NCBI GenBank assembly: GCA_945643635.1
Contig: CALZFC010000107.1
Span: 691,501 to 755,500, forward strand
DNA length: 64,000 bases
Reading direction: 5' to 3'
Source: Allodiplogaster sudhausi
Lineage: Eukaryota; Nematoda; Chromadorea; Rhabditida; Diplogasteridae
Part shown: positions 44,735 to 57,646 of the stretch, one piece after another
Layout of the letters: every line of letters begins with the position of its first letter
Numbering within the stretch: the first letter of the stretch is position 1
Notes under the pieces: model-generated
Databases searched by the model: none
What the model was told of the DNA's origin: nothing
Seen by the model: only the letters and a program-made list of their open reading frames with translations
Translations under genes and position numbers: made by a program

Positions 44735-45501
44735 TTCTATCGGTCTTGCCGGAGCTAAACAAACGGGTCGCACTTTCTGTCCTTCACCATCTCAAACATG
44801 TATCTATGCTTTGTGAAACTAGAGTGTTTGCATTTCCAAGTCTTTCGATTCTTATGAATGTTGATATGCCATTGATTATATGAACTCGAAGAAATAGTTC
44901 GATTATAGTGTCAATGAGTGTCTTTTATGGTAAACGGGTACTGAACGTTCCTTCATTCTCTACTCATCCGGGAGGCAAAAGAGAGCAGTGAGATTTCAGT
45001 GGACAACACTGAACATATACGGCAATTACACAAAGCTGATATAGCTGTCACGGACAGGATCATCTGCTTATTCTCATGGATATCAAATTAATCGAACTAT
45101 TTCAAGCATTAAATCCAGAATATCTCAATCGGTGTAAAAATGTACTAGATCCAATCGGTGTAAAGATATATTACTATGGAACATCCGTTCTTTTGCATAA
45201 CAATCTGATACAGGAATAATTAATTGAAAAATAAGTACAGACTCATTTTAATTCTTAATTAAAAACTCATTTCAAAGAATATATGAAGCGAACCAGTGGT
45301 GACATCGGTTGAATTGGGAATATGAACCCAAACAGAAGAATTCAGTGTCGAACATAACAATTTGGCATTTTGATATTTAAATTATCTTTGAGGCGGGTGA
45401 ACGAAATTGGGAAGAATATAGCAAAGAGAAGAGATGGCATGGAATGAGTTCTAAAATGACAGAAAGGTGAACCTTTACATAAGCAGACAGAATGCACCTC
45501 A
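44735..45501. other. Convergent intergenic region
   Basis: AT-rich, no ORF or repeat of note; holds the 3' ends of the Ig gene (+) and the Rab gene (-). Confidence 0.5.
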
Positions 45502-45865
45502 CTACCCGCACTTGCAAGGTTTCTTTCGCTCCGAGGAGTTAGTTGTCCGTAGATTGACTGCAGCAGAGTTGTTCTTCGCCTGCGGGGCCTTGAGCTTGGC
45601 GAGCAACACCAGTCGGGTGACGGCAGAGAACATCTAATCAGGGTCTCATCAGTTCAATGCGGGCACTTCAGAACATTTTGGGCATTGAAGGCTGGGCATT
45701 GTCGCGAAAAATAAAAATAAACTCTTACAATTAGTTAATAGCTACGCGCAGAAGCAGGAGTCAGCCGACTTTTAATCTTGGCACACTCCATCACCCAAAT
45801 CTATTGTAGTGGATATTACTTAAACACTGTCTGATAGAGAGAGAGAGAGAGAGAGAGAGAGTGAA

Positions 45866-45898
<33 letters not shown>

Positions 45899-47219
45899 AA
45901 GAGAGAGAGAGATGATACTAGAAGAAATTGACTAACAGCTTCGACGTTAATGTTATTCTTAGCCGATGTCTCAAAGAACTGAATAGCCATCGAATCGGAA
46001 AAACGTTGGGCGTCAGAAGTGAGAACGACTCTTCTTTCAGCACATTCGCTCTTGTTCCCAACTAAAACGAAAGAAATCAAAGCATAACTCAGCCGGTATA
46101 ATGTACTCATAGCAGTGATTCCTTTTACCTTATCTATCGTCATTTTTGAGTTTTGAATATAACTCACCCAATACTTTCTGGACATTTTCACAATTGGAGT
46201 CAATTTCTGTGAGCCACCGCTTGACATTGCTGAATGACTCGCCATTCGTGACGTCATACACAACCACCACTCCATGCGTTCCTCTGTAGTACGTAGAAGT
46301 TATCGTACGGAAACGTTCCTGATAAAAATACTGCTATCATAATCATTTATTACACCATTGAACATCACAATGCAAGCTATCCACTTCATGTAGAGAAAGA
46401 AGAACAGATTCAGATATGTTCATAAAGAGTAGGGTACAATACTGAGATGAAACCCTTTCCTCACATGTGTTAAAAACTAATAGCAATAAGAGAGAATTCA
46501 ATTCAATAGCATTACGCAAACGCCACCATAACCAACGAAGGAAGACGAAGACAATGACAAACTGGACATCATCACTTCCAAATATCTCCCTCTCTGACAA
46601 TGCAAGGAAAGAATGAAACAAGAAGAAACACCTAACCTGACCAGCAGTGTCCCAGATTTGCAGTTTGACTCTCTGCCCTTCCATGTCGACTGTGCGTATC
46701 TTGAAGTCGACTCCGATGGTAGTGATGTAATTTTCTAAAATATGAAACTTCCCAGGTCTTCTTGAAGTTATGAGGATCGCCCATCTCTTTATGTCTTTTC
46801 TTAAATTTTGAGATGGGAATAGAATAATGGTGTCAAAACTGCAAAATTAGACTTTAGAGTAAGTGCTCCATTTTGTTAGCGAATAAACAGCAGAGATCTA
46901 GAGAAAAGTTCACAATGAAAAGAAGAAAGGTCCCAGAATAAAAGAATAAAAGAAAAATGAACCGGAAAAGACATTGTCGGCGAAACGCAGTAGCAAACTG
47001 CTCTTCCCAACACCTGTAATATTTCACTATCTAATAAATATGCTCTAGAAAAATTCAAAGTATTCAGTTACTCTTATTGTCATAACAGAATATAATCTCT
47101 GATTGTTTCAATATTTTTTTAACGAAACCAGTTGACAGATGGTGAGAAGACATACCACTATCACCAATGATGAGAAGTTTGAAGAGATGATCGTAATCCC
47201 GTGGCCCAGGAGCACTCAT
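45502..47219 (-). CDS. RAB35: Rab35-like small GTPase
   Basis: ATG 47219: [20 protein letters not shown], then across an intron [18 protein letters not shown] (P-loop), [20 protein letters not shown] (switch I with effector Thr), LQIWDTAGQ (switch II start), [57 protein letters not shown] (SAK), and a tail [14 protein letters not shown] ending KKPCKCG at TAG 45502-45504. The switch regions and RDYDHLFK N-terminus match Rab35, a regulator of fast endocytic recycling. Odd points: NKSE in place of NKxD, and CKCG instead of a terminal CC. Intron 4 contains GA runs (45838-45912). An acceptor-like atttttgcag precedes the leader at about 47258. Confidence 0.92.
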
Positions 47220-48064
47220 TCCTTCCAAGGGAAACAGCCAATCCCACACAATTACCTGCAAAAATGCTTGCACTCTAAATATGTTAAACCAAAATCGAGT
47301 TGTGTGTAGCCCATAATTTTAAAAGGGAACTGTCAAACACCAATGACATACTGCCAGCTTCTTTGCAAACCATTTCTATATAAAAATATAAGCAAGCATC
47401 AGTATAAAAATATAAACAAACATCAGTGGAAATTGTGAACCCGTTATTCTGTGTTGTCTTTGATGGATCAGCAATTAGTAAATTGTTTCGAGTACGCAAA
47501 TTAAAAAGTTCACATAATTTCGAGAAAAGATCTAAAATATGTCTAGGGAAGTTGTATTATAAAAATGAATATTAGTTATTCTCTCCACATTTTTAGTTTC
47601 GTGGGAATTAACAATAAACGCGTAGGTAATGCCAGATTTATCGAAATTTTCATAGTGTTCACCCGAAGGTGTTAGTATTCTGGTAAAAAGCGAATGGCCA
47701 ATTCCCCGCGCGGTAATGATGAATTGGTGCAAAATTGCTAATATTTCGCGGAAATGGTCGGTTAATGGTAGGACGAGTATCGGTAAACTAGTTGGTTTGC
47801 GCCATTAGCTGGCCATTATTTGGGCATTTATTGGCCATTATAAATTTGAATAGTCTTGGCTGGAATATCAGCATTCTGTAATCATATTCATTGGCGGGAG
47901 ATTAAATGTGTATTTAAATGCACTGCTATCTTGCTTTGAGCTGAAGGCTTGAAAGTTGAACAACCTTGGTTGAATGGTTACTGCTGTTGTTTAATGTCGT
48001 TTGTTGATTTCAGGCTCGTTATTGAAGAGTTTGAACGGTTTTTTTTTGACCGAGACGTCTAGTT
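47220..48064. other. Intergenic region with dispersed repeat
   Basis: 47700-47835 is a copy of the repeat also present at 34943-35075 and 49080-49190. Otherwise AT-rich with no supported gene. Confidence 0.55.
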
Positions 48065-48533
48065 ATGCCGTCTGAAAGGTTTGGTCATGGTATGATTTTA
48101 AACGATAATTATTTTTGGTTTATTCTTTCAGGAGCTACATTTTACGAAGCAATATCATCGATTGGAGCAAAATGTAAATTCTAGCTAGCTTTGGTGTAGA
48201 GTATGATGATGTGCTCCTTTTTAGGTCTCAATTTCGGCCACGCTCTTATGTCTTATCGCTTTTGTCGATTAGGAGGTAATCGAGCGATAGTTTGACTGCC
48301 ATCGCGGAAGAGCAACGAGCAGGTTCTTATTATTTTTTGCTATTGATAACTTATACAATATTTGTAAGCGTGAGGGTTTTCGTGTTGTATTTGTTGTAAT
48401 TCCAGTGTCGTCTATTGCTGACGTTGATGTTGATGATGAGGAAGTAGAAGAGGGGCTGGAGCTCGAAGATGATGGCCATCTCGGAGCTTGGAGATCACAT
48501 TGTCTTATTAAAAACGGACAACCACTGAATTAA
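48065..48533 (+). CDS. Small spliced protein of unknown function (about 85 residues)
   Basis: I do not recognise it. Four or five short exons join in frame at clean GT-AG borders: MPSERFGHG (48065-48090), ATFYEAISSIGAK (48134-48173), NFGHALMSYRFCRLG (from about 48226), EQRA (after a 35-nt intron) and an acidic last exon SSIADVDVDDEEVEEGLELE ending KNGQPLN at TAA 48531-48533. The N-terminal part is mildly basic with hydrophobic residues, the C-terminal part acidic; no signal or membrane segment. Consistent phase across all junctions supports a real gene, but no homology was recalled. Confidence 0.5.
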
Positions 48534-49378
48534 TGTTCGGGTTTGTTGTACGTACCCTGTCTTTTAAGACCATACTGAGACTGGAATCCCCTTCCATTTC
48601 CCTGAGGTTGTTAATACTTCCATACTAGTGTTTGTACGCTGTTTATGTTAGTTGTTATCCATGCCACTCTCTTGGCTTCGTTATCGCTCACTTTCTCGTT
48701 GCCGTTCGGTTTCTCGTTGTCTCTTCTCCTGGTGTGTTCTTTTTTGCTTTGTAAATGTCTTTATTTTTTGTCACATCCGTTGAAGTGAATAAAACCCAAC
48801 TATGGTCGAAAACGGCAAGAAAAAGCAGTTGTAGTGGGAAGAACAAGCAAAGTTCCGGAGAGAATATTTTTGGTGTGGTCGCACCAAACTACAGTACGCC
48901 ATTTAATGGCACGTAAATGGAACGCATCAATGAAATCGCAGAAAAAATAATTTTAGTGTGGTGCACACCACCCTACAGTACTTCATTTAATGGCACAAAA
49001 ATGCTGTAGGAAGTGCCAGTTAAGATTGCAGTATATGCGTGTTAAAGCCACTGTATTGAAAGGTTAATGCGGAGAAATTGGTTTAATGGTTGACTATGGC
49101 TGCATAATTGGTGAAACGCGTATCGGTAAACTACCATGTTTGCACGGTAATTGCTCGCCATACTGAACCATTTATTTGCCATTCGCTTTTTACCAGAGTA
49201 ATGTTTCCGAGAGGACCGTGATTAGGGCAGTGAATAACCAGTTGCGGAAGTTCAATGCTGGCTTTTTATTTAAAAAAAACAAATCTTTAAATTTAAACTC
49301 CTTAATAAATAGTGCTGTGTGATCTATTATTTTACATGTTTTTTGTTCACTAATTGGCTTTTCAGATTTCGACACAAA
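48534..49378. other. Intergenic region with repeats
   Basis: 48868-49005 contains an imperfect tandem pair (ggtgtggt..caccaaactacagtac..catttaatggcac), about 85 bp apart. 49080-49190 is a third copy of the dispersed repeat. No gene seen. Confidence 0.55.
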
Positions 49379-52300
49379 ATGAAGCCCAAAGAAGTGGATG
49401 ATTTTACTTTCAAGAACCTGCAGAGCACAGCGCTTTGCTTAGCAAAGGTTAGATAGTGTAGCTTATTCATGTTGTTGTGTGGAAAGATAGCTCGTTGAAG
49501 ATGAGCAATACCACGTTAGCGGAAGTCCGAAGATGTCTATTGGATGGAGTCGCCGATGACATCGAAAACCAACCCCTTAACAATAATCTTAGGTCCTCCA
49601 TTCTTGCTACAGGATTTTATCTACTATACGCTGATCCAGAAAAGGTATAACTTCGGCATTCAGATTGTGTGTCAGCCTTCAATATTTTTTGATTAGAAGG
49701 GATTGTTGTTATCTTAGACTTATTGCAAATCGCTATTACCCATCACTGATACATACTATTTAAGATGTACGGTGAACTCGTAGAGAGTCTCGTGAAAGTC
49801 TTTTCTGCTCTTCCGCAGATGAAATGGGCTGATGACGGGCTGGTCAGCAAACGTGAAAGTTGGTTTTCACAAATCATTTGTCTCTAATTTTTTATAGCGC
49901 TTTGTGATAGTCCTTTAAATTTCGCTGAATGTTTCAGAGGTAACGGTCCAGGAGCATTTCGCGTTTTGCTTCAATACAGTGCTGTCTGAAATTGCCGGAA
50001 GACTTGCATTTCTTGGCCGTTGGAAGGAGAGGAACGCCATTCTCTCCGCGCAGGTAATTCCTATGGATTTTCTAACAAAAATCTCGGAATGTTGCAGCTG
50101 GATTCGTTGGGATGTTGTGTAAACTCCATTCTTGAGACTGTTTCGGACGCTCTCGACACACAATCGAATGGTTACTGCATTTCCCGGTCGTTTCCGGATT
50201 GGGAATGATGAAACTGAAGAGAAGCTCTAGAGTTGCCTTTGAGCGTACGTGATGAAGCTGAGCTCCTTGACTCTTGGTTTGCTCCGCTCTCTCGGCCGTT
50301 GTGTGTGTGAGGGGGAGAGACGGCTCATCTCTCTCCTTTATCCCGCTGCATTCGATCGTCTTCTTCCACTCGATGCTCTCCCGAGGTATCACCTTTCCAC
50401 CTTTGTTTTTTAAGTATTGCTTTTTTTTTTTTAAATATTATATCTCTGTAAAACAAACCCGGCATATCAAAATTGTTTTATGAATTTATTTTTGTTATTC
50501 TAGGACGACTGCGCGAGTTTCTTCACAAGCGGATGCGGTTGACTTGTTGGGAGAAGACGGAGTGGCTGCAGACCAGGTCGACCCCGCTCTCTTCTCGCAA
50601 CTCCCTGCCTCCCATGCGTGCTCCTTTGTCATCCACAATTCCCCCTTCCGAGTTTCCACCAAGGAACTCGAAGCTCTTCTTGACTATGTCAGTTATGCCT
50701 TCTTTCTCTTCTCGCCATGCTGGCCATCTTCTTGTTTAGATCCAACTTTTGCTGAATGAAGATGTGCTGAGTAAGTTGGACTCCGCTGCTGCTCACGTTT
50801 TGCTTGTTAGTTGTATTGAATCGTTGACTCTGAATGTTTCTTATATTGTTCAGAATGGAACTGTAAAAAGATGGGCATATGGTAGTGTGAGTGAGTGCCT
50901 CATCATTTCTTCCCTCGGCCTTTTCCGCGCTCTTCTCGAACCACTTTCTGGTATCCAGGAAGAGGAATCTCCCACTACAGATTCGTTTTCAAAGGAGGTT
51001 TCTTTTTCTTTCTCATTGACTCAGGAGTCTTATCCTTACCTTGTCAGCTCAATTCTTTCTGTGTTGATATCATGGCACGACTCGAGGACAACTGCCACTC
51101 CAGCAACGATGAAGACAGGCAAGGACATTTAGCATGGGCTGAAAACCATATGTTATGAGGCGAAATCCTTTGACAATTTAGTTATGGTTGCGTGTGTCTA
51201 ATGTCGTAGTGTTGTAGAAGTCTCTCTCTCTTTTTCTCGTCTGTCGTCTCTCTCTCTCTCTTTCTCTCTTCTCTCTCTCTCTCGTCTCTCTCTCCTCTCT
51301 CTCTCTCTCGTCTCGTCTCTCTCGTCTCTCTCTCTCTCCTCTCTCTCTCTCTCAATCTCTTGCAGGCGTCTGACTGTCTCAGAAGGAGGAGTTCTCAGCA
51401 GATCTCGTCTTTCTCTCTCGGCGACTGCAGTGGCATTGGAAGTTCTCGTCCTGGCTGCCCTCGATGATCTTGGTTTGCTCTTCTCCTTTTCGCTTCCTCC
51501 TTTTGATAAATATGTTTCCTTTTATTGTCTCTCTTCTCCTTTTCGCTTCCTCCTTTTGATAAATATGTTTCCTTTTATTGTCTATCTCCTCCAACATTAT
51601 TGCCCGCACTGCGGGAATCGTTTTCTTTTGAATAATTTTCTCATATCCGACTGCCATTCATTCTCTCTCTCCGCCTCTATCTCGATGTCAACGGGATTTT
51701 GAGCATGGGGGGACCAACACGGCGCATGCGCCGACCTTGTTCAGTCCTCTCTCGTCTCTTTCCTCCCCGATTAGATAAGGTTTCATAATTAAAAATAGTA
51801 ATCAACACTTAAAACTTATTTGGACGAAAGTTAAAAAAAAAAACTTGAGCGAAAATAAAATGAAAGAATCCGCTTCTCTCTCTCTCTATCACTCTTTTCT
51901 CTGCAGATGGCGAGCGTGTCTGCAGTGAGTTGTCAGACCGTCTGCTGTCCTCGTCCTCGTCATCTCGCCAGCTGTCACTTTGTCTGCGTGCTTTAAGTGC
52001 TCTCGGTCGTATCTCATCCCGTCTTCCCTCCCTAGCTAAGGCTACCGTAGTCCCTCTCCTCTCTCGATTCCTCCTGGAACCTGCTCCAGTGCTGGCCAAA
52101 CTGGTATCAATTGCAGTATTGTTTTTTTTTGAGTTGTAAGCGAAGACTGAATTGAGGCTGGAGAGCGGAAACGGAACGAAAGTGTGCGAGGAAAAGAGAC
52201 TGAGGCTGCTTCAAGAAGGAGAACTGCACTCGAGTCCACCAGACAACGAGCAATCTCCGCTCTTTGCAGGTCTGCACAACATGTTTTGGGGGAAAAGTTA

Positions 52301-53017
52301 TTAATACCAACAAACAAATAGGAGGTAGGAGTAGTGCAGGTGCGGTGTAAGTTACATCTTTCCTGTATGCTAAACAGTTGTTGCTGCGTTTAGTGATGTA
52401 ATTATTCGCAGAGCTCTGGTGGCTTCAATGGAAGTGGACGCGGACAGCGTGTCTGCCTGTCTGGCCAGTCTCTGCTCCAAGATATACGCCTGTTCCACTC
52501 TTCTGCCTGCATATACTGACGAGTATCTTTCTTTCGCTCATCTCTTCTTATCTCTTTCTTTTCAGAATGGTCCACTTAGTGTGTGAAAATGCTCTTTTAA
52601 CCCTGGGAGGAATCGGAGTTGCCCTTGCGCTGTCTCCCACTGTACCGGAGATGATATTCACGGTTCGCCCTTTCAAGTTGTCCTTACAAGAAGCAGTTAG
52701 ATGTCGTTTAGTTTCTAGATCTTCGAGCAGCGCTTCTGCCGTCCGGAGCCCTCTTCTCACGACGTTTTGATAGTCTCGTGTCTGGCAAAGATGTCCATGG
52801 CCGGAGCGGTTTCTTCCTTTCTTCTTTTTTTCCTACCCTTCAGCCTTTCAATTCCTTTTCTCATCATTCGAGTTATTTGAGCGCAGCATCGACGAGGGAA
52901 TCATGAAGCTGTTCAGCAACGTCACCATCTTCTCCAGCAACTGCATCTATTCAGCTGATTCCCATTCACATGGCAAGCATCCACAGTATTCGTCAGTTCT
53001 CTCTCTATCTCTTTCAT

Positions 53018-53057
<40 letters not shown>

Positions 53058-54410
53058 TTTCGACTTCCTTAGACACGTGTCACTGGCAGTGGACACTGCT
53101 CTGGGTCGAATGGCAGAAACAGTGGATGGAGAGGAGAACAAATTGAGTCTTCTCGTGCGACTTCTCGAGCTGTTTGTTCAACTGGGCCTGGAAGGGAAGA
53201 GATTAGGAGAGAAGGTCTCGAAGAGTACAGTCAAGGTATGGAGTGGACAGGAAAGAGTGGGGAGAGATTGGGGGAGAAGGGCAAGAAGAGTACAGCCAAG
53301 GTATGGAGTGGACAGGGAAGAAATGTTCTTATTCTTTATCTACCTTGAAGATGTCAACTGGCGCTGGGAACCTGGGAGTGTTGATGCCGAAGGTCGCTTC
53401 CCTTCTTCGTCGGATGCTCCCCATCGAAACTCCCAGCACTAAGCTGCGCAACCTTTTCCGTGACTTCTGGTTCTATTGCACCGTTCTGGGATTCGACGTG
53501 GAGTATTCAGGTTGGTTAGAGAAAGAAAAGAGAGAAAAAATGAGTATGATAGTTGTGTGTCTAGGATTGTGGCCGGATGAATGGTACGCTGCCGTGTGCG
53601 AGATTGCAATCAAGTCGCCAGCTCTGCTTCCTAATGAGAATCTCAGAGTGGAATTGATTGAGAACGCGGCCATTAAAAAGGACTCCATTTCCGCGGTTTC
53701 TTTTTGTTCCCTCTTTTGCTGCTCCTCTGTATTCTGATGAGTATGCATACAACTTGCAGACTGAACTTCAAGACATGAGAAATTCAGTTTCCGCTGAACT
53801 CAACCATCCAGTCGAGGTTAGGCAGAATAGGAAGTTGGACGATTGAGTTGTGTTGGATTGCTGTTCAGGTTGCTCCATTGGTGAATCGAATGGACTTTTC
53901 CCAGTGCACTTATCTGTTATCCGTGCTGAGGATGGAAAAGATGCGAGTTGTGCATTCCATCCATGCGACTGCCGTCATCGAGTTCTTCAAGTATCTGGAA
54001 GACAGAGCAATCCGCAAGGACAAGGCGGGGATGTGGCAGTGTCTTTTGGCAGCGAGCCAAGTTGTATTCAGTGGTTTGGTAGATGAAGGAGCGAAGAGAG
54101 CGTCGCCTCCATCGGAAGAGTCTCTAGAGAGTCTCGCTCTCTTTCTTCTCGTCCAGTTCAACCATCAGATTCGAGAGGTCATTCTTGCTTTCTCAAACAG
54201 CTTGTGCTATCAAGTCGTTTATCCGCAAATGCCATAGCCCTGGCATGCTTACATGTGATTTCAACCTTCTCTTTCCATCTCTTCTTTTCTCTTTCTCTTT
54301 CCCTTTCTCTCTCCCTCTCGAACTATGCTTATTTTCCTCTGTCTCTCTCTTTCTCTTCCTCTTTTCCTCAGCTTTTCTCTTCCTCTGCTTGTCTCCCTTT
54401 CGAGGAGGCT

Positions 54411-54451
<41 letters not shown>

Positions 54452-56749
54452 CTCTCTTGCTCTCTCTCTCTCGCTCTCTCTCTCTCTTTCTCTCTCTCGC
54501 TCTCTCTCTCTCCCTTCCTTTCCTAGGTTCGTCGTTGTGCTGACGAGTGTCTCTCTCGTCTGGTCGGTCGCTTTCCTCATTTGTTATGGAGTCGCCGTGT
54601 TCTGGCCGCGACTCTGCGTCTCCTCAACGAATTGTCCTCTTCGGTCCACAAGGAGATCTGCACTCTCTCGCCCGCAGGGCTACCGTATGCGATTCAACTC
54701 CAGGTTTGTTTTCAATTTGGATTTTTAAAGTGCGTTGTAAATGTTACTAATTAAGGACACTGTAGAAGCAAGACGTGTAGTGGTCTCGGACTTCTCATTG
54801 AGATGTGGCCAGATTCTTGCGGAAGCGTTCAGATGGGCGCCTAACAGCACTCATTCCCACCTCCTTGTCAGTGTTGAGTCTGCTTCTCTCTTTCCTCTTT
54901 CCTCTCCTTAGGAGTACGCTGCGGACCCCTCTACTCTTCCCTCTGACATGGGCCTCCGTCTGGCAATGGAAGCCGTGCAGAGGAATGGAGAGGGCGTGGC
55001 CTCTTCTCACTACCTCTCTGCTCTTCATACTCGCTCGCTCTATTTGGGACAGGTTCATCTGCAGTTCCCATGGAACTCACCCGGAACTGTCTGAAGCCAT
55101 GTTCTCTGGGTAAAAACAACAGTTAATGGCTCATTTGAAAGCCTTTGAAATAATGTCTTCGGAATAAAAAATTCTGCTGTCATTCAGAAATAATTTTTTT
55201 ATAATGTTTTCAGAATTTGGTTATTTGAAAATAAATTTGGTGAAAACATACCTTCAAATAATAAAAGCTTTAGAACGGTATAATACATTTAGTTTCGGAA
55301 TGTAAGGAGCTAATCTTTTGAATTCCGAAACAGCAAACTTGAGCGCATGGTTTCTGAGAGTTTTCTGGTCAGGATGATCATACGATTTTGATGCTCCCTT
55401 CTCTTAAGGTGAAAGGAATGCTAGCATTGGTGTCGGCAGCCTCGGATGGGAAGGCAGACCTCCGAGAGTCAGAGAGGGAGTTGGGGACGCGGCTGAGGAC
55501 GCGACTGGACGCCGCCTGCCGTGCCGAAGAAGCGGAAGAGACGCGCGCTGCTCTTATGTTGTTGACTGCTCTGTTTGTGAGCAAGGGAGCACCTGGGGGA
55601 GAGGACGGGAAGCTGCTTCTCTCTGCCATCTTCCGTCTTCCTCTTCAGGTTCTATTTTACGACTTTCGTTTTTGAATTTGGACCTGTCAAGGTTATGAAT
55701 TTTTTTACGCAAGACTTTTTTTTGCAAATAAAATTTTTGACATAGCCGAGCAATTTTGCTAAAGAAAATATCGATTGAGGCAGCGCGCGCTTGCAGAATT
55801 TTCTGAAAATAAATTTGAGAAGATGGTTTGATCACTAACATAAGGGCGTATTTCTCGTTTTAGTCCTTCTCTGAAAGCACGCTGTCGATGTGCGTGGAGA
55901 GCTGGAGTTGGCTTCTCGCTGCCCATGCCAACCTTCAAGATGCAGTTAGTCATCATCTCCTGGTTGAGAATGACATTGAATTGAGAATGCATGATTGAGG
56001 TGCTGGAGGAGTTGAGTGGTGCGTGGGTTGCCTCAGCCAGACTCGGACTCGGCCTCTTCCGCAGAGATGCCCCGCCCCCTTCTCCATTCTCCACTCTCCC
56101 TTCCACACGACAGTGCTCACATCTTGATGCTGAACCACATCGGATATGGATCAACGTCAGTCTCTTCTCTTTCCCTACTTCTATTTTCCTCTGTCTTCTC
56201 TATCCCCACTCCCTTCTCTATTCCTCTCTCTTCTCTCTCCCTCTCTCTCTTCTCTTTTTTTCTGTTTTCTCTCTCCCTACTCTTTTCTTTCTCTCTCCCG
56301 CTGCTCCCTCCTTATTTCTTTCCTTCTAGTTTCTGGTGGAGCGCGTCCAGCTCTCGAAGTACTGTGGCCGCTCGCAACTTGACATCCTTCATCTCATGTT
56401 TGCCCAGACTCTTTCTTTCACTGTTGGAGGAGACTGCGATGACCGAGTCAATGAAGATGAACAACCACGACGGCATATGAATGGAGGTGTGCAGTGAGAA
56501 AGAGGGAGTGTACGTAGATAAGAAGAAAGGGAGTGGAATGGGAAAAAGGGAGGGTACGGTAGATAAAAAGAAGGGTGAGGGTGAAGAGGTGTTGACTGCA
56601 GTTCGGATGAGCCGTGAGATAGCCGGAATGGCCGGGAGCTTCGGAGTGATTAGCTGTGCTCTTGGCATGCTCCAGGGAGACACTGCTCGCCGCTTCTCTT
56701 CCACTCTTCTCCGCAACCGCATCTACGCTGCTGCTCTTCACTATTTCAC

Positions 56750-56793
<44 letters not shown>

Positions 56794-57492
56794 ATCTCTC
56801 TTTCTACTTTTGCCTTTCCGTCTTCAGATGGCCTCCTCAGGGCCCTCGTCAAGGCGTGGCTCAACTCCGACAAGACATGCGTGTCCTGATTTCCTTCTGG
56901 CACTCGTTGTATGCGGATGCTAAGTGCATCAAGAAAGAAGCCTTCTCCGTCGCGGGTTTCTTGTGCTCTCTTCATGTCATCCACTCATGCCTTTTCTCCC
57001 TTCAGAAGACGCAGCCCTCTTCTCTTCTCTGCCCTCCAGTGTTTCTTGTGCCGAATCACTATCGCAGAGGTTATTTATTTATACTCTCCAGGGAATGAAT
57101 ACCGATATCCTGCACCCAGCCGAATAGAGTAGGGTGTTTATAGCCCAGCAATCAAAGCGGGGTAAACTGTTCGTTCGTCAATTTGTTAGAACGTTCGTCA
57201 AAAAGGTTGTAGGTATGGCTCTGGGAGGCCCAAAATCTGATAGGTTTGTTAGGACAACTTTCTGTTTTCTCTGCTGTTGCTCTACTGCAGTTGGTTTACA
57301 GTATTTTTTTTATTGATTTAGGTTAGAAAATGTAGCAAAGAGTAATGCAGTCGGTTAATATGAGTTGTGTTGAGTTATAAAGCGAACATGGGGACGTGGC
57401 AGGCAGCCGCGGCTGCTTCCTCATCCTATGCCAACACTCTTTCCATCGTTCACAGCCACAAAAGTGCTGCCGTCGCTCGGAACATCTCAGGT

Positions 57493-57539
<47 letters not shown>

Positions 57540-57596
57540 ATGAGAAAATGAGAGAGAGGGAGTGAGAAAAGTGTGAGATGGAAAAAGGAGGGAGAA

Positions 57597-57646
<50 letters not shown>

